A stretch of 64,000 nucleotides of DNA from Pseudomonas fluorescens (GTDB lineage Bacteria > Pseudomonadota > Gammaproteobacteria > Pseudomonadales > Pseudomonadaceae), in contig NZ_JAGGOG010000002.1 of the NCBI RefSeq assembly GCF_018614655.1, forward strand, positions 124,001 through 188,000, given 5' to 3'. Shown piece after piece: positions 28,292 through 39,598 of the stretch (position 1 is its first letter; each line of letters begins with the position of its first letter). A program made the position numbers and the translations under genes. Under the pieces are notes generated by a model, which ran no database searches, was not told where the DNA came from, and was given only the letters and a program-made list of their open reading frames with translations.

Positions 28292-28914
28292 TGCTGTTCG
28301 CAGGCCTGCTCGCCAGCGTTGAACACGGCCTCAACCGTGTCCTGCGCCTGGACAGCACCGCCCTGGCGCGGCTGGCGCATTTGAACGGCAAGATCATCGC
28401 CGTCGACTGCAGCAGCCCCACCTTGCAGCTGTTTATCCTGCCCAGCGATGAAGGCCTGCTGCTGGCAACCCAATGGGCCGCCGATGCCGACTGCACCCTG
28501 CGCGCGTCCGCGTCCAACCTGTTGCGCCTGGCGTTGAGTCGTGACAAAACGGCGATCCTCCACGGCCCGGACGTCATGCTCGAAGGTGACAGTACGGTGC
28601 TGATGGACCTGGCCGCCGTGCTGCAGGACCTGGAGCTGGACTGGGAATACGAACTGTCCCGCTGGCTCGGCCCGGTCGCCACGCAACTGATCAGTGGCCA
28701 CCTGCGTAGCCGCACACGCTGGTACCAGCAGGGCTTCGCCAGCCTGAACCAGAACCTTGCCGAATACCTGAGCGAAGAATCGCGCACCCTGGTCGGACAA
28801 CGGGAGGCCGAAGCGCGCTTTCGTGAACTCGACCAGGCCAAACTCGACCTGGAACGGCTTGAGGCGCGCTTCGAGCGCCTGAGCCAATCCCTTGATTCAA
28901 GCGATAAAGCATGA
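28291..28914 (+). CDS. ubiJ: Ubiquinone biosynthesis accessory factor UbiJ (SCP2 domain)
   Basis: Lipid-binding accessory protein of the soluble Ubi complex. The 207-residue protein has an N-terminal SCP2 sterol-carrier fold (about 15-115; [16 protein letters not shown]) and a C-terminal coiled coil ([19 protein letters not shown]). The position between ubiE and ubiB is that of UbiJ across gammaproteobacteria. Its stop overlaps the ubiB start by four bases. Confidence 0.93.
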   Translation: MLFAGLLASVEHGLNRVLRLDSTALARLAHLNGKIIAVDCSSPTLQLFILPSDEGLLLATQWAADADCTLRASASNLLRLALSRDKTAILHGPDVMLEGDSTVLMDLAAVLQDLELDWEYELSRWLGPVATQLISGHLRSRTRWYQQGFASLNQNLAEYLSEESRTLVGQREAEARFRELDQAKLDLERLEARFERLSQSLDSSDKA

Positions 28915-30515
28915 AGCTGCTTGCCGTCCGCCGTTTGTTTCGTATCCAGCGCGTCGTAATCCGCTACCGCCTTGATGACCTGCTGTTCGCACTGCCGCTG
29001 CCATGGTTTTTGTTGGCGGTGCGCTATGTACTGCCGTGGCGCTGGTTCCCGCGCAAGACCCTGGACTTGAGCCGTGGCGCCCGCCTGCGCCTGGCGTTGC
29101 AGGACCTTGGGCCGATCTTCATCAAGTTCGGACAAATCCTGTCCACCCGCCGCGACCTGTTGCCCGAAGACATCGCCGACGAACTGATGCTGTTGCAAGA
29201 CCGCGTACCGCCGTTCGATTCGCAGCAGTCGGTCAAGCTGATCGAAGAGCAACTGGGCAAGAAGATCAGCGAAGTCTTCAGCCGCTTCGACATCGAACCT
29301 CTGGCCTCGGCCTCGGTGGCCCAGGTTCATGCCGCCCAGCTCAAGACGGGCGAAGAAGTGGTGGTCAAGGTGATCCGCCCGGGCCTCAAGCCGATCATCG
29401 GCCAGGACCTGGCATGGCTGTTCATCCTCGCCCGCGCCGCCGAACGTTTCTCCGCCGATGCGCGCTTGCTGCACCCGATGGACGTGGTCGCCGACTACGA
29501 AAAAACCATCTACGACGAACTCGACCTGCTGCGCGAAGCCGCCAATGCCAGCCAGCTCAAGCGCAACTTCGAAGGTTCGCCGCTGCTGTACGTGCCGCAA
29601 GTCTATTGGGACTGGTGCCGCCCAAAAGTGCTGGTGATGGAGCGCATCTACGGCGTTCAAGTCACCGATCTTGCGACCCTGGCCGACCAGCGCACCGACA
29701 TGAAAATGCTCGCCGAGCGCGGCGTGGAAATCTTCTTCACCCAGGTGTTCCGCGACAGCTTCTTCCACGCCGACATGCACCCCGGCAATATCTTCGTCAG
29801 CACGGTGAGCCCGTGGAGCCCGCAGTACATCGCGATCGACTGCGGGATCGTCGGCAGCCTCACGCCGGAAGACCAGGATTACCTGGCCCGCAACCTGTTC
29901 GCCTTCTTCAAGCGCGACTACCGCCGCGTGGCGCAACTGCACATTGATTCGGGCTGGGTGCCGGCTGAAACCAAGCTCAACGAGTTCGAAGCGGCAATCC
30001 GCACCGTGTGCGAGCCGATCTTTGAAAAACCGTTAAAAGATATTTCCTTCGGCCAGGTGTTGATGCGCCTGTTCCAGACCGCCCGGCGCTTCAATATGGA
30101 AGTGCAGCCGCAACTGGTCCTGCTGCAGAAAACCCTGCTGAACATCGAAGGCCTGGGCCGTCAGTTGTACCCGGACCTGGACCTGTGGAACACCGCCCAA
30201 CCGTTCCTCGAACGCTGGATGCGCGAGCGAGTCAGCCCGAAAGCCCTGCTGGGCAACCTGCAAAGCCAGGTCGAGCAGCTGCCGCACCTGGCCAACATGA
30301 CCCGCGACCTGCTGGAGCGCATGTCCCAACCCCACGCCAAGGACCCGGCGCCGCCGTGGCACAAGCGTCGAGACGACTGGTTCCTGCGCCTGTTGGGCGC
30401 CGCCCACCTGACCGGCGGCGCGATCCTCGCCGCTGGCGGGCCGCTGAACGAGTTGGGCCACTGGCCGGCGGGGATCATGGTCGCCGTGGGTGTGTATCTG
30501 ATCGTGCGCCGATAG
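28911..30515 (+). CDS. ubiB: Ubiquinone biosynthesis kinase-like ATPase UbiB
   Basis: Atypical ADCK/UbiB family ATPase needed for ubiquinone synthesis. The 534-residue protein has the signature KxGQ-type motif ([16 protein letters not shown]), an alanine-rich nucleotide loop ([12 protein letters not shown]), the DFG-like and HxDxHPGN region ([12 protein letters not shown]), and C-terminal membrane helices (about 495-533). It overlaps ubiJ by four bases. The downstream gap of 65 bases leads to hisI. Confidence 0.96.
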   Translation: MKLLAVRRLFRIQRVVIRYRLDDLLFALPLPWFLLAVRYVLPWRWFPRKTLDLSRGARLRLALQDLGPIFIKFGQILSTRRDLLPEDIADELMLLQDRVPPFDSQQSVKLIEEQLGKKISEVFSRFDIEPLASASVAQVHAAQLKTGEEVVVKVIRPGLKPIIGQDLAWLFILARAAERFSADARLLHPMDVVADYEKTIYDELDLLREAANASQLKRNFEGSPLLYVPQVYWDWCRPKVLVMERIYGVQVTDLATLADQRTDMKMLAERGVEIFFTQVFRDSFFHADMHPGNIFVSTVSPWSPQYIAIDCGIVGSLTPEDQDYLARNLFAFFKRDYRRVAQLHIDSGWVPAETKLNEFEAAIRTVCEPIFEKPLKDISFGQVLMRLFQTARRFNMEVQPQLVLLQKTLLNIEGLGRQLYPDLDLWNTAQPFLERWMRERVSPKALLGNLQSQVEQLPHLANMTRDLLERMSQPHAKDPAPPWHKRRDDWFLRLLGAAHLTGGAILAAGGPLNELGHWPAGIMVAVGVYLIVRR

Positions 30516-30580
30516 CCCGTCCGGTTATACACTGTCGTAAATCGCCGAGGCTAGACAGGGCCCGGTTGTCGGAGTCGAAC

Positions 30581-30973
30581 ATGAAAGACTGGCTGGACGA
30601 GATCAAGTGGGACAGTGACGGCCTGGTGCCGGCCATTGCCCAGGACTACAAGACCGGGCGCGTGCTGATGATGGCCTGGATGAACCGCGAGGCCCTGAGC
30701 CTCACCGCCGCCGAGAACCGTGCCATCTACTGGTCACGTTCGCGTGGCAAACTGTGGCGCAAGGGCGAAGAGTCCGGGCATGTGCAAACCCTGCACGAGA
30801 TGCGCATCGACTGCGATGCCGATGTGGTGATCCTCAAGGTCGAGCAGATCGGCGGTATTGCCTGTCACACCGGCCGTCACAGTTGCTTCTATCGCGTGTT
30901 CGAGAACGGCGAGTGGAAGACCGTCGAGCCCGTGCTCAAAGACCCGCACGCAATCTATTCGGCAGGACACTGA
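30581..30973 (+). CDS. hisI: Phosphoribosyl-AMP cyclohydrolase
   Basis: Third step of histidine synthesis, opening the adenine ring of PR-AMP with zinc. The 130-residue protein starts [19 protein letters not shown] and has the metal ligands in DCDADVV (about 77-80) and the cysteines C95 and C102 in CHTGRHSC. It is a stand-alone HisI, not the HisIE fusion of enterobacteria; hisE starts two bases after its stop. Confidence 0.97.
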   Translation: MKDWLDEIKWDSDGLVPAIAQDYKTGRVLMMAWMNREALSLTAAENRAIYWSRSRGKLWRKGEESGHVQTLHEMRIDCDADVVILKVEQIGGIACHTGRHSCFYRVFENGEWKTVEPVLKDPHAIYSAGH

Positions 30974-30975
30974 AC

Positions 30976-31308
30976 ATGACTGACACCCTGAACCGCCTGG
31001 CCCAGGTGCTGGAAGACCGCAAAGGCGCGGCCGCCGACAGTTCCTATGTCGCCAGCTTGTACCACAAGGGTCTGAACAAGATTCTGGAAAAGCTTGGCGA
31101 AGAATCCGTCGAGACTATTATTGCTGCCAAGGACGCACAAATCAGCGGCGACTGCAGCGATGTGATCTACGAAACCGCCGACCTGTGGTTCCACAGCCTG
31201 GTGATGCTTGCCCAACTGGGGCAGCATCCACAGGCCGTGCTTGATGAACTGGACCGTCGCTTCGGCTTGTCCGGGCACACTGAAAAGGCCTCGCGCCCGT
31301 CCGCCTGA
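30976..31308 (+). CDS. hisE: Phosphoribosyl-ATP pyrophosphatase
   Basis: Second step of histidine synthesis, hydrolysing PR-ATP to PR-AMP. At 110 residues it is a MazG-like all-helical protein with [16 protein letters not shown] as the metal-binding helix. It is directly coupled to hisI and lies 25 bases before tatA; hisI-hisE-tatABC is a conserved pseudomonad order. Confidence 0.97.
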   Translation: MTDTLNRLAQVLEDRKGAAADSSYVASLYHKGLNKILEKLGEESVETIIAAKDAQISGDCSDVIYETADLWFHSLVMLAQLGQHPQAVLDELDRRFGLSGHTEKASRPSA

Positions 31309-31333
31309 ATAAACTTTAGAGAGGAATTGCAGC

Positions 31334-31612
31334 ATGGGCATTTTTGACTGGAAACACTGGATCGTCATTCTGGTAGTGGTTGTACTGGTGTTCGGCACCA
31401 AGAAGTTGAAGAACCTGGGCACCGACGTCGGCGAATCCATCAAGGGCTTTCGCAAGGCCATGAACGACGACGAAAAACCGGCCGACCCTGCCGCCAGCCC
31501 GGTTCCACCGGCGCAGCCTGCGCACCCGCAGGCCGCTCAGCCGATCACCGAGCGTCGCACCTTCGACGTGCAGGCCGAGAAAGTCCAAGAGCCGACCCGC
31601 AAAGACTCGTGA
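31334..31612 (+). CDS. tatA: Sec-independent translocase TatA
   Basis: Pore-forming subunit of the twin-arginine export system. The 92-residue protein has a short N-terminal membrane helix ([13 protein letters not shown]), the [10 protein letters not shown] hinge, an amphipathic helix ([14 protein letters not shown]), and a disordered Pro/Ala tail. The export route carries folded cofactor-containing proteins. The gene starts the tatABC operon, with GAGAGGAA in good position before the ATG. Confidence 0.96.
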   Translation: MGIFDWKHWIVILVVVVLVFGTKKLKNLGTDVGESIKGFRKAMNDDEKPADPAASPVPPAQPAHPQAAQPITERRTFDVQAEKVQEPTRKDS

Positions 31613-31622
31613 GCACTGACTA

Positions 31623-32060
31623 ATGTTTGGTATCAGCTTCTCTGAACTGCTGCTCGTCGGCCTCGTTGCCCTGTTGGTGCTGGGGCCGGAACGCCTGCCC
31701 GGTGCCGCACGTACGGCCGGCCTGTGGATCGGGCGCCTGAAACGCAGTTTCAACGCCATCAAACAGGAAGTTGAACGGGAAATCGGTGCCGACGAGATTC
31801 GCCGGCAACTGCACAACGAGCACATTCTGTCGTTGGAACAGGAGGCACGGAAGATTCTCTCTCCGGTGCAGGAAACGCCCAAGCCGGTTGAACCCATGGC
31901 CGAGCCCTCCATTGCACCACCCGTTGCGCCAACGCCGACACCGGTTGTCGAACCCGTGCACGCCGCAGAGCCTGCACCCGCCGGCCCGACAGAACCCGCG
32001 CCGGCGCCCGCTACAGCGCCCGCTCCCCACGACCCTACATTGCCGCCGCGAGCCCCATGA
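31623..32060 (+). CDS. tatB: Sec-independent translocase TatB
   Basis: Substrate-receptor partner of TatC. The 145-residue protein begins [30 protein letters not shown] with the TatB-type Glu in the membrane helix and the LGPERLP hinge. An amphipathic helix (about 24-70) and an acidic Pro/Ala-rich tail follow. It lies 10 bases after tatA and overlaps tatC by four bases. Confidence 0.96.
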   Translation: MFGISFSELLLVGLVALLVLGPERLPGAARTAGLWIGRLKRSFNAIKQEVEREIGADEIRRQLHNEHILSLEQEARKILSPVQETPKPVEPMAEPSIAPPVAPTPTPVVEPVHAAEPAPAGPTEPAPAPATAPAPHDPTLPPRAP

Positions 32061-32848
32061 GCGCTGATAAACCGGAAAACGACCAGCACATGCCGCTGGT
32101 CTCGCACCTCACCGAGTTGCGCACCCGCCTGCTGCGGTGTGTCGCGGCAATCTTCGTGATCTTTGCCGGGCTGTTTGCCTTCACCCAGCAGATCTACACC
32201 TTCGTCTCCACGCCGCTGCGCGACTACCTGCCGGTCGGCGCGACGATGATCGCCACCGATGTGTCGTCACCGTTCCTCACGCCGTTGAAGCTGACGATGA
32301 TGGTCTCGCTGTTTCTGGCTATCCCGGTGATCCTGCATCAGATCTGGGGCTTTATCGCGCCGGGCCTGTACAAGCATGAGAAGCGCATTGCGGTGCCGCT
32401 GCTGGTCTCCAGCATCCTGCTGTTCTACACCGGCATGGCCTTCGCCTACTTCCTGGTGTTCCCGCTGATCTTCAAATTCTTCGCTGCCGCTACCCCGGCC
32501 GGTGTGGAGATGATGACCGACATCACCAGTTACCTCGACTTCGTGATGACGCTATTCTTCGCCTTTGGCGTGGCCTTCGAGATTCCGGTGGCCGTGGTGC
32601 TGCTGGTGTGGATCGGTGTGGTCGACGTCAAATACCTGCGCAAGATCCGCCCGTACGTGATCATCGGCTGCTTCGTGGTGGGCATGATCCTGACCCCGCC
32701 GGACATCTTCTCGCAAACCTTGCTGGCCGTACCGATGTGGATGCTGTTCGAGATTGGCATCCTGTTTGGCAGCCTGGTGAGCAAGCGCGGCGAGCACCCG
32801 GATGACCAACCCGCCGACGACGACCAGCCGCCAGCGACTCAGCCGTGA
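32057..32848 (+). CDS. tatC: Sec-independent translocase TatC
   Basis: Six-helix membrane receptor for twin-arginine signal peptides. The 263-residue protein starts with a short cytoplasmic tail ([16 protein letters not shown]) containing the conserved SHLTELRxRL motif. Later helices include the conserved [13 protein letters not shown] loop and [10 protein letters not shown]. The C-terminus is Asp/Pro-rich. Its stop overlaps the rsmE GTG start. Confidence 0.97.
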   Translation: MSADKPENDQHMPLVSHLTELRTRLLRCVAAIFVIFAGLFAFTQQIYTFVSTPLRDYLPVGATMIATDVSSPFLTPLKLTMMVSLFLAIPVILHQIWGFIAPGLYKHEKRIAVPLLVSSILLFYTGMAFAYFLVFPLIFKFFAAATPAGVEMMTDITSYLDFVMTLFFAFGVAFEIPVAVVLLVWIGVVDVKYLRKIRPYVIIGCFVVGMILTPPDIFSQTLLAVPMWMLFEIGILFGSLVSKRGEHPDDQPADDDQPPATQP

Positions 32849-33552
32849 ACCTGCTGCTGCTTGAAGAGGCCGACTTTATCGCGGCCGACCGGGTGATCCT
32901 GCGTGATCGGCGCCTGGTGCATATGCAGGAAGTTCATCGTGCGGCAGTGGGCGACAGTCTGCGGGTCGGCCGGATTGGCGGGTTGATGGGCAACGCTGAG
33001 CTGCTGCGCCTGGAAGCCCATGAAGCGGAACTGCGGGTCAACCTCGATCAGCCGCCACCGACGAAACTGCCACTGACCCTGCTGCTGGCCCTGCCCCGCC
33101 CGAAAATGCTCCGTCGCGTCCTGCAAACCGTGGCCTCCATGGGCGTGCCACGGGTGGTGCTGGTCAACAGCTATCGGGTGGAAAAGAGCTTCTGGCAGAC
33201 GCCGTTCCTGGAGCCCGACGCGGTTCGTGAGCAGTTGATTCTTGGCCTGGAACAAGCCCGAGACACAGCACTGCCAGAGATCATCATCGAAAAGCGCTTC
33301 AAGCCCTTCGTCGAGGACCGTTTGCCTGCCTTGGCCCAAGGCACGCTCGGCCTGATCGGCCACCCTGGCGACTATCCTCCCTGCCCTCGTGGCCTGGATG
33401 AGCCCGTAACCCTGGCCATCGGCCCGGAAGGCGGCTGGATCCCCTACGAGGTGGATCTACTGACCAAAGCCGGCTTACAGCCGGTGCAGCTTGGGGCCCG
33501 GATCCTGCGGGTCGAAACCGCCGTCACCGCACTGCTCGCCCGCCTTTTCTGA
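32845..33552 (+). CDS. rsmE: 16S rRNA m3U1498 methyltransferase
   Basis: SPOUT-family methylase of helix 44 in the small subunit. The 235-residue protein starts at a GTG overlapping the tatC stop, and has the SPOUT C-terminal signature [17 protein letters not shown] and [16 protein letters not shown], with a deep trefoil knot expected there. The tatC-rsmE-chemoreceptor order is also found in P. aeruginosa and P. putida. Confidence 0.95.
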   Translation: MNLLLLEEADFIAADRVILRDRRLVHMQEVHRAAVGDSLRVGRIGGLMGNAELLRLEAHEAELRVNLDQPPPTKLPLTLLLALPRPKMLRRVLQTVASMGVPRVVLVNSYRVEKSFWQTPFLEPDAVREQLILGLEQARDTALPEIIIEKRFKPFVEDRLPALAQGTLGLIGHPGDYPPCPRGLDEPVTLAIGPEGGWIPYEVDLLTKAGLQPVQLGARILRVETAVTALLARLF

Positions 33553-33575
33553 CCACCACAGGGACAATAATCCCC

Positions 33576-33679
33576 CTTGCCCGCGTTGGGCTGCGCAGCA
33601 GCCCTGAAATCAGTCACGCGATCCTGCCTGAAATACTTCAACCACTTGAGGGCCTGCTTCGCAGCCCAACGCGGGCAAG
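33576..33679. repeat. Large palindrome, family C
   Basis: CTTGCCCGCGTTGGGCTGCG and its inverse CGCAGCCCAACGCGGGCAAG are separated by about 64 bases with a smaller inner GGGCTGCGCAGCAGCCC hairpin. It lies between rsmE and the first chemoreceptor and could act as a transcript end for rsmE. Confidence 0.85.
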
Positions 33680-33775
33680 CCCGCTCGCCACAGAATCTTT
33701 AGCGCCTACAGAATCCCGCGCTCCTGCCGATAGCCTTTGGATAAGTCCAAGCCTTGTTCAAAGGGAGTTCGCAGC

Positions 33776-35692
33776 ATGTATCGTTGGTTAGCCGAGAATC
33801 TGGGAAATGTGAGCGTCAATCGCAAGCTGGGCATAGGCTTTGGCCTGGTGTTGGTATTGACCTTGTTGATCAGCTTCACCGGCTGGACCGGCCTTGGCGG
33901 CGTGATCAGCCGGGGGGACAAGCTGGGCTTTATCTCCAGCCTCAATGAGCTGACCCAGGAATTGCGTCTGGCGCGCCTGGACTATGAAATGCGCCGTGGC
34001 GAACAAGGACCGGCGGCAGTCAACGACTTGCTGGGCCAATTGGACAGCGGCCTGAAAACCGCTCGCAGCTTGATCGAACAGCCGGCCGATATCGCCCTGA
34101 TCGATGAGCAATTGGCCGCTGTTGATCAATACAAGCGTGCGTTTACCACTATGACCCAGGCGGGTGCCAACCGCGAAGACGCCCGCAGCAAGCTCGGGAA
34201 TACGGCCGACAACGCGGTGCTCAAGATAGGTGAGGTCGAGAAGTCGCTGCTGCAAGGCGACAGCGTCAGCCAATTCAACAACGTGGTCGACCTGAGCAAG
34301 CTGATTCAGCAAGCACGCTTCCAGGTGCGCGGTTATACCTACAGCGGCAAGGTTGAGGCAGAACAGCCGGCCCTGGACGCCATCGACAACGCCCTGAAGA
34401 AAATCACCAGCCTTAACGGCCAATTGCCGGAGCAATACCAGGCCAACCTGCAACAGGCCGGCGTATCGCTGCAAGCCTACCGCGCCGCTGTCAGTCAGTA
34501 CCGAGACTCACAGGTAGCCAGCACGGCGGCGATGAAAGTCATGGCCGAGCAAGGCAATATCCTGCTGGATCACAGTAAAAAACTCACCACCTCGCAAACG
34601 GTGGTCCGCGATACCGACACGGCACAGGCCAAGAACCTGTTGCTGCTGGCCACCGCCCTGGCGCTGGTCTTCGGCATAGTGGCGGCATGGGCTATCACTC
34701 GGCAGATCGTCATTCCGCTGAACCAGACCCTCAAAGTCGCCGAGCAGGTGGCTTCTGGCGACCTGAGCCACAACCTGACGTCCCTGCGTCGTGATGAACT
34801 GGGCCAACTGCAACGAGCCATGCAAAGCATGACCGTGGGCCTGCGGGAATTGATTGGCGGCATCAGTGATGGCGTCACCCAGATCGCCAGCGCTGCCGAG
34901 CAACTGTCGGCGGTTACCGAACAGACCAGTGCAGGGGTCAACAGTCAGAAAGTCGAGACCGACCAAGTGGCAACCGCCATGAACGAAATGGCCGCCACGG
35001 TACAGGAAGTCGCGCGCAACGCTGAAGAGGCATCCGAAGCCGCCGTCGCCGCTGACCAGCAGGCTCGTGAAGGTGACAAGGTGGTCGGCGAAGCCATCGC
35101 GCAGATTGAGCGGCTGGCCAGCGAAGTGGGTAATTCCACCGAAGCCATGGGCCACCTCAAGCGCGAAAGCGACAAGATCGGCAGTGTGCTGGACGTGATC
35201 AAGTCAGTAGCCCAGCAAACCAACCTACTGGCCCTCAACGCGGCCATCGAAGCCGCCCGCGCAGGGGAAGCCGGGCGTGGCTTCGCGGTGGTCGCCGACG
35301 AGGTCCGCAGCCTGGCCCAGCGCACCCAAAAGTCCACCGAGGAAATCGAAGAGCTGATTATCGGCCTGCAAGCCGGCACCCTGCAGGTGTCGACCGTCAT
35401 GGACAACAGCCGTGGCCTCACCGACAGCAGTGTCGAACTGACTCGCCGGGCCGGCAGCGCCTTGAAAAACATCACCCGCACGGTCTCGGCGATCCAGGCG
35501 ATGAACCAGCAGATCGCTACCGCCGCCGAGCAACAAAGTGCCGTGGCCGAAGAGATCAACCGCAGCGTCCTGAACGTGCGCGACGTTTCCGAACAGACCT
35601 CCGCCGCCAGCGAAGAAACTGCCGCCTCCAGTGCCGAATTGGCTCGGCTGGGGGTCTACCTGCAAACCCTCGTGGGCCGTTTCAGGACCTGA
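33776..35692 (+). CDS. Methyl-accepting chemotaxis protein with HBM-type ligand domain (McpK/McpQ-like), copy 1
   Basis: Membrane chemoreceptor of 638 residues: helix 1 (about 17-38), an about 250-residue all-helical periplasmic domain of a size that fits the helical bimodular (HBM) type, helix 2 (about 290-310), a HAMP domain, and a signalling hairpin with the highly conserved tip ([20 protein letters not shown]). The start is at [10 protein letters not shown] after AAGGGAG. By position after rsmE it corresponds to P. aeruginosa McpK (alpha-ketoglutarate) and P. putida McpQ (citrate), so an organic-acid ligand is likely but not shown. Confidence 0.88.
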   Translation: MYRWLAENLGNVSVNRKLGIGFGLVLVLTLLISFTGWTGLGGVISRGDKLGFISSLNELTQELRLARLDYEMRRGEQGPAAVNDLLGQLDSGLKTARSLIEQPADIALIDEQLAAVDQYKRAFTTMTQAGANREDARSKLGNTADNAVLKIGEVEKSLLQGDSVSQFNNVVDLSKLIQQARFQVRGYTYSGKVEAEQPALDAIDNALKKITSLNGQLPEQYQANLQQAGVSLQAYRAAVSQYRDSQVASTAAMKVMAEQGNILLDHSKKLTTSQTVVRDTDTAQAKNLLLLATALALVFGIVAAWAITRQIVIPLNQTLKVAEQVASGDLSHNLTSLRRDELGQLQRAMQSMTVGLRELIGGISDGVTQIASAAEQLSAVTEQTSAGVNSQKVETDQVATAMNEMAATVQEVARNAEEASEAAVAADQQAREGDKVVGEAIAQIERLASEVGNSTEAMGHLKRESDKIGSVLDVIKSVAQQTNLLALNAAIEAARAGEAGRGFAVVADEVRSLAQRTQKSTEEIEELIIGLQAGTLQVSTVMDNSRGLTDSSVELTRRAGSALKNITRTVSAIQAMNQQIATAAEQQSAVAEEINRSVLNVRDVSEQTSAASEETAASSAELARLGVYLQTLVGRFRT

Positions 35693-35863
35693 ACCCTCGC
35701 GGCGGCCATCATGGCTGCCGCCCTGACAACTTGTGAAGTTTCCTACACGTTTTTCAGGTCACGGATTACACGCCTCGCGCCGAATAGAAGTAGCGTTTCA
35801 ACTCCCCTGACCCGCGTCAGCCGGATTGTCGAAACGCTCTCTTTGATTCGTTGGAGGCTCACC

Positions 35864-37768
35864 ATGTTTCGTCCACTGACCGGCGTATTAGGCAACACCA
35901 GCGTCACTCTCAAACTCATCCTCGGTTTCGCCCTGGTATTGGCGCTGAGCCTGGCTATCGCCCTGACGGGCTGGCAAGCCTTGAGTGCTTCACTCTTTCG
36001 CTCGCAATCTTTGACCATCCTGTCTCAATTGGCCGTGACGGGCGAAGAACTGCGGGCTGACCGGATTGTCTATCGCACCCTGAATGACCCGGCAAGCCTG
36101 ACCAGGATCGGTCTGCACATGGAGAAAATAGACAGTTATTTGGCCGCACTTTCCGATCGACTGAAACACCCGGCCAGCCTGCGGCAGATACAAGACTCGA
36201 GCCGCCTGACAACCAGTTTCAAAACCGCCCTGAATGGCCTGCCCAATCTGATTGAACAACGTGAAAACGCACGTGAGCGGCTCAAACGCGCCTCCGTCCA
36301 AGCCAGTGACACCCTCGCACAGTTGGCCAGCGATCTACCCAACCAGGACGATGAGAAGGCGCTGGACGCTATTGAACACCTGCGTCAGGCCATGGAAAAA
36401 GCAGAAGACAGCGCCCAGAGCCCCGCTTGGGCAGCCGCCTCACTGGATGACTATGCCCAAGCCGTCACCGACACACTCCAGGCACTCGACAGCGCACTGG
36501 CCGTAGTGGCGACGCTGCCGGTAGACACAACGGCGCTTAAAAGCGCCGAGGCCGACTACCGCACCCAACTGGCCCGGCTCAAGGACGCTCAAGTCACCAC
36601 CGAAACTACCCAGAATCAACTGGAACAATGGCTGGATCAATTGCTCAAGCAGAGCGACCTGCTGAGCCAGTACCAGACCGAACAACGTGACAAAGAAGCC
36701 GACCTGGCTCGTACACTAATGCTCAATGTCACCGCTGCCGCCCTGCTGATGGGCGCCCTGGCCGCGTGGCTGATCTCCGGGCAAATCGTCACACCGCTGC
36801 GCCATGCCCTGTTGAGCGCCAACCGGATTGCCCAAGGAGACCTAAGCCACGACATTCAAACCACACGCCGGGATGAATTGGGCCAGCTGCAACGCAGTAT
36901 CGGGCAAATGACCGTCAACCTGCGGGGCTTGATCGGCGGCATCAGCGACAGCGCCCGCCAGATAGCCAGCGCCGCCGAACAATTGTCTGCCGTCACCAAA
37001 CAGACCCGCAGCGGGATCAACGACCAGAAACAGGAAACCGAACAAGTCGCCACCGCGATGAACGAAATGCTCGCCACCTCCCAGGAAGTCGCGCGCCATG
37101 CGGAACAAGCCTCGGCGGCTGCCACCGAAGCTGACCGGCAGGCGGGCATGGGTGATCAAGTCGTGGCTGAAGCGATTGCCCACATCGAGCATCTGGCCCA
37201 GGAAATGGCCCGTTCAAGCCAGGCCATGCAAGGTTTGAAACAGGAAAGTCAGAAGATTGGCAGCGTATTGGAGGTGATCAAATCCGTCTCGGAACAGACC
37301 AATCTGCTGGCGCTCAACGCGGCCATCGAAGCGGCTCGCGCCGGCGAGGCGGGCCGGGGGTTTGCCGTGGTAGCTGATGAAGTCCGCAGCTTGGCGCAAC
37401 GTACGCAGCAATCAGCCGAAGAAATCGAAGAGCTGATTGGCAGCTTGCACAGGGGTACGCAGCAGGTTGCGGATATCATGGATAACAGCCGCAACCTCAC
37501 CGACAACAGTGTCGAACTGACTCGCCGCGCGGGGGACGCCCTGTCCAGCATCACCCACACCGTGTCGGTGATCCAGGAAATGAACCCACAGATCGCCGCC
37601 GCCGAGGAGCAAACAGCCGTCGCCGAGGAAATCAATCGCAGCGTGCTGAAGGTCAAGGATGTGTCGGAACAGAACTCAGCCGCGAGTCAGGAGACCGCCG
37701 ACGCCAGTGTGGAACTGGCGCGGCTGGGAGCGGAGTTGCAGGTGTGGGTGGGCAAGTTCAAGGTGTGA
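35864..37768 (+). CDS. Methyl-accepting chemotaxis protein, tandem paralog (copy 2)
   Basis: A 634-residue receptor with the same plan as its neighbour: helix 1 (about 16-38), about 250-residue helical sensor domain, helix 2, HAMP, and an identical signalling tip. The sensor domain is clearly more divergent than the cytoplasmic part, which suggests duplication followed by ligand-domain change. Near the C-terminus it reads [14 protein letters not shown] where the neighbour reads [15 protein letters not shown], one residue fewer in a heptad region. The start is the ATG at 35864, after TTGGAGG; the long frame from 35711 adds an unrelated leader. Confidence 0.87.
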   Translation: MFRPLTGVLGNTSVTLKLILGFALVLALSLAIALTGWQALSASLFRSQSLTILSQLAVTGEELRADRIVYRTLNDPASLTRIGLHMEKIDSYLAALSDRLKHPASLRQIQDSSRLTTSFKTALNGLPNLIEQRENARERLKRASVQASDTLAQLASDLPNQDDEKALDAIEHLRQAMEKAEDSAQSPAWAAASLDDYAQAVTDTLQALDSALAVVATLPVDTTALKSAEADYRTQLARLKDAQVTTETTQNQLEQWLDQLLKQSDLLSQYQTEQRDKEADLARTLMLNVTAAALLMGALAAWLISGQIVTPLRHALLSANRIAQGDLSHDIQTTRRDELGQLQRSIGQMTVNLRGLIGGISDSARQIASAAEQLSAVTKQTRSGINDQKQETEQVATAMNEMLATSQEVARHAEQASAAATEADRQAGMGDQVVAEAIAHIEHLAQEMARSSQAMQGLKQESQKIGSVLEVIKSVSEQTNLLALNAAIEAARAGEAGRGFAVVADEVRSLAQRTQQSAEEIEELIGSLHRGTQQVADIMDNSRNLTDNSVELTRRAGDALSSITHTVSVIQEMNPQIAAAEEQTAVAEEINRSVLKVKDVSEQNSAASQETADASVELARLGAELQVWVGKFKV

Positions 37769-37772
37769 CCTG

Positions 37773-38507
37773 TTATAGGACCTGACGCAAGAACGCCTGG
37801 GCTCGCGGATCCTTCGGCGCATCGAAGAACTGCGCCGGAGCGGCGTCCTCCAGCAGCTTGCCGTGATCGAAGAACAGCACCCGGTCCGCCACTTCCCGGG
37901 CAAAGCCCATTTCGTGGGTCACGCAGACCATGGTCATGCCTTCCAGGGCCAGGGTCTTCATGACGTCCAGCACTTCGCCGACCATTTCCGGGTCCAGCGC
38001 CGAGGTGGGCTCGTCGAACAGCATCACCTTGGGTTCCATAGCCAGCGCCCGGGCAATGGCCACGCGCTGCTGCTGACCGCCGGAAAGCCGCGACGGAAAC
38101 TCATTGGCTTTCTGGGCAATCCCGACCTTTTCCAGCAAGGCCAAGGCCTTGGCTTCACGCTCTTTCTTGCCGCGCTTGCGCACGACCTTTTGCGCCAGGC
38201 AGAGGTTTTCCAGCACGGTCATGTGTGGGAACAGGTTGAAATGCTGGAACACCATGCCGACTTCACGGCGGTAGGCGTTCACATCGGTTTTCGGGTCGGC
38301 CAATTGCAAGCCGTCAATGCTCACCGAGCCAGAGTCGAACTCCTCCAGGCCATTGAGGCAGCGCAGGAAGGTCGACTTGCCGGAGCCGGAAGGACCGATC
38401 ACTACCAACACTTCGCCCTTGGCCACTTGGGTGGTGACGTTATCTACCGCACGGACCACGTGCCCACGGGTGTCGAAGACTTTTACCAGATCGCGGACTT
38501 CAATCAC
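37773..38507 (-). CDS. Amino-acid ABC transporter ATP-binding protein (PAAT family)
   Basis: The 244-residue ATPase has Walker A GPSGSGKS (38-45), the Q-loop [15 protein letters not shown], signature LSGGQQQR, and Walker [14 protein letters not shown], all typical of polar amino-acid importers. The start is placed at a GTG preceded by GGAGG; a TTG seven codons upstream is also open. It overlaps the permease gene by 8 bases. It is the last gene of the transporter operon and converges with the second chemoreceptor, with a gap of only 4 bases. Confidence 0.93.
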   Translation of the reverse strand: MIEVRDLVKVFDTRGHVVRAVDNVTTQVAKGEVLVVIGPSGSGKSTFLRCLNGLEEFDSGSVSIDGLQLADPKTDVNAYRREVGMVFQHFNLFPHMTVLENLCLAQKVVRKRGKKEREAKALALLEKVGIAQKANEFPSRLSGGQQQRVAIARALAMEPKVMLFDEPTSALDPEMVGEVLDVMKTLALEGMTMVCVTHEMGFAREVADRVLFFDHGKLLEDAAPAQFFDAPKDPRAQAFLRQVL

Positions 38508-39459
38508 TTTGCGCGAGCCTCCGCTCAAGCCGGCTGGCGATTTTCGACAGCGGCAGGTTGATCAGCAGGTACAGGCCTGCCACGCAGAACAGAATCTCAA
38601 ACGGCGAGAACGAGGTGGTGATCACTTCGCGTCCGCTCTTGAGCAGTTCGGTAATGGCGATGACCGACACCAGGGAGGTGTCCTTCACCAGACTGATAAA
38701 TTGCCCGGCCAGTGGCGGCAGCACACGCTTGAGCGCTTGCGGCAGTACCACATGACGCATCGACTGGCCGGCACTCAGGCCCAGGGATCGGGCAGCTTCA
38801 CCCTGGCCACGGGCAATCGACTGCACCCCGGCACGGATGATTTCCGCCACGTAGGCACCGGTAAACAGCGACAAAGCGGCGATCCCGGCGAATTCTCGGG
38901 ACAGGTTCAACACCGTGCCGATGAAGAAGTAGAAAATGAAAATCTGCACCAATAGCGGCGTACCGCGCACCAGTTCAACGTAGATCGTCGATAAATCCCG
39001 CAAGGTCGGGTTACTGGACAAACGACACAAACCGGTGGCCAGGCCAATCGCCAGGCCCAGAACCCCGGAAACCACCGACAACCATAGCGTGGTCCACAAA
39101 CCCCACATCAGCGGGCCTAGCGCCCAATGCCGGTTCACACCCACCACATCGCCTTCGGCCACGTCGTCGCCGCGCGCTACTTGCAGGCTATTGTCGGCAA
39201 CGCTCAGGTGCTGTTCGACGCCAGCGTCGTTACGCAGGGTGACTTCGGCCACATCGCCTTTGCGTACCAGTTCAACGACGGTGGAAATATCCGCCGCCCG
39301 CTGGGACTCTTCGGCCTGATAGACGAAGTACTGTGGCACGCGGTTCCAGCGCCACTCGTAGGACATCAGCGAGGTGGCGTAATACAAGGCGCCAGCCAGG
39401 CCAACCAGCACGACCACCGTTAGCAGGTGCCAGGGCCATTGGGCTTTTTTCTGTTTCAT
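38500..39459 (-). CDS. Amino-acid ABC transporter permease with extended N-terminal periplasmic domain
   Basis: The 319-residue HisM/GlnP-type permease has a first helix (about 11-29), then an unusual periplasmic stretch of about 75 residues (about 33-108, [16 protein letters not shown]) before the usual five-helix core with the EAA loop ([23 protein letters not shown]). The family core alone is about 220 residues. One permease gene is present, so it should form a homodimer. Substrate cannot be read from sequence. Confidence 0.92.
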   Translation of the reverse strand: MKQKKAQWPWHLLTVVVLVGLAGALYYATSLMSYEWRWNRVPQYFVYQAEESQRAADISTVVELVRKGDVAEVTLRNDAGVEQHLSVADNSLQVARGDDVAEGDVVGVNRHWALGPLMWGLWTTLWLSVVSGVLGLAIGLATGLCRLSSNPTLRDLSTIYVELVRGTPLLVQIFIFYFFIGTVLNLSREFAGIAALSLFTGAYVAEIIRAGVQSIARGQGEAARSLGLSAGQSMRHVVLPQALKRVLPPLAGQFISLVKDTSLVSVIAITELLKSGREVITTSFSPFEILFCVAGLYLLINLPLSKIASRLERRLAQSD

Positions 39460-39498
39460 TGCGGGTTCCGGGATTTATGTCGCCTGTCAGGCCGCCTT

Positions 39499-39575
39499 CG
39501 CAGGCAAGCCAGCTCCCACCTTGATCGATGTCCATCCTGAGAACTCGGTCAAATGTGGGAGCTGGCTTGCCTGCG
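39499..39575. repeat. REP doublet (GCTGGCTTGCCTGCG subtype)
   Basis: CGCAGGCAAGCCAGCTCCCA and its inverse TGGGAGCTGGCTTGCCTGCG flank 35 bases. It lies between the binding-protein gene and the permease gene of one transporter operon. Confidence 0.88.
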
Positions 39576-39598
39576 ATGAAAGCGACGCGGTGTTAGCT

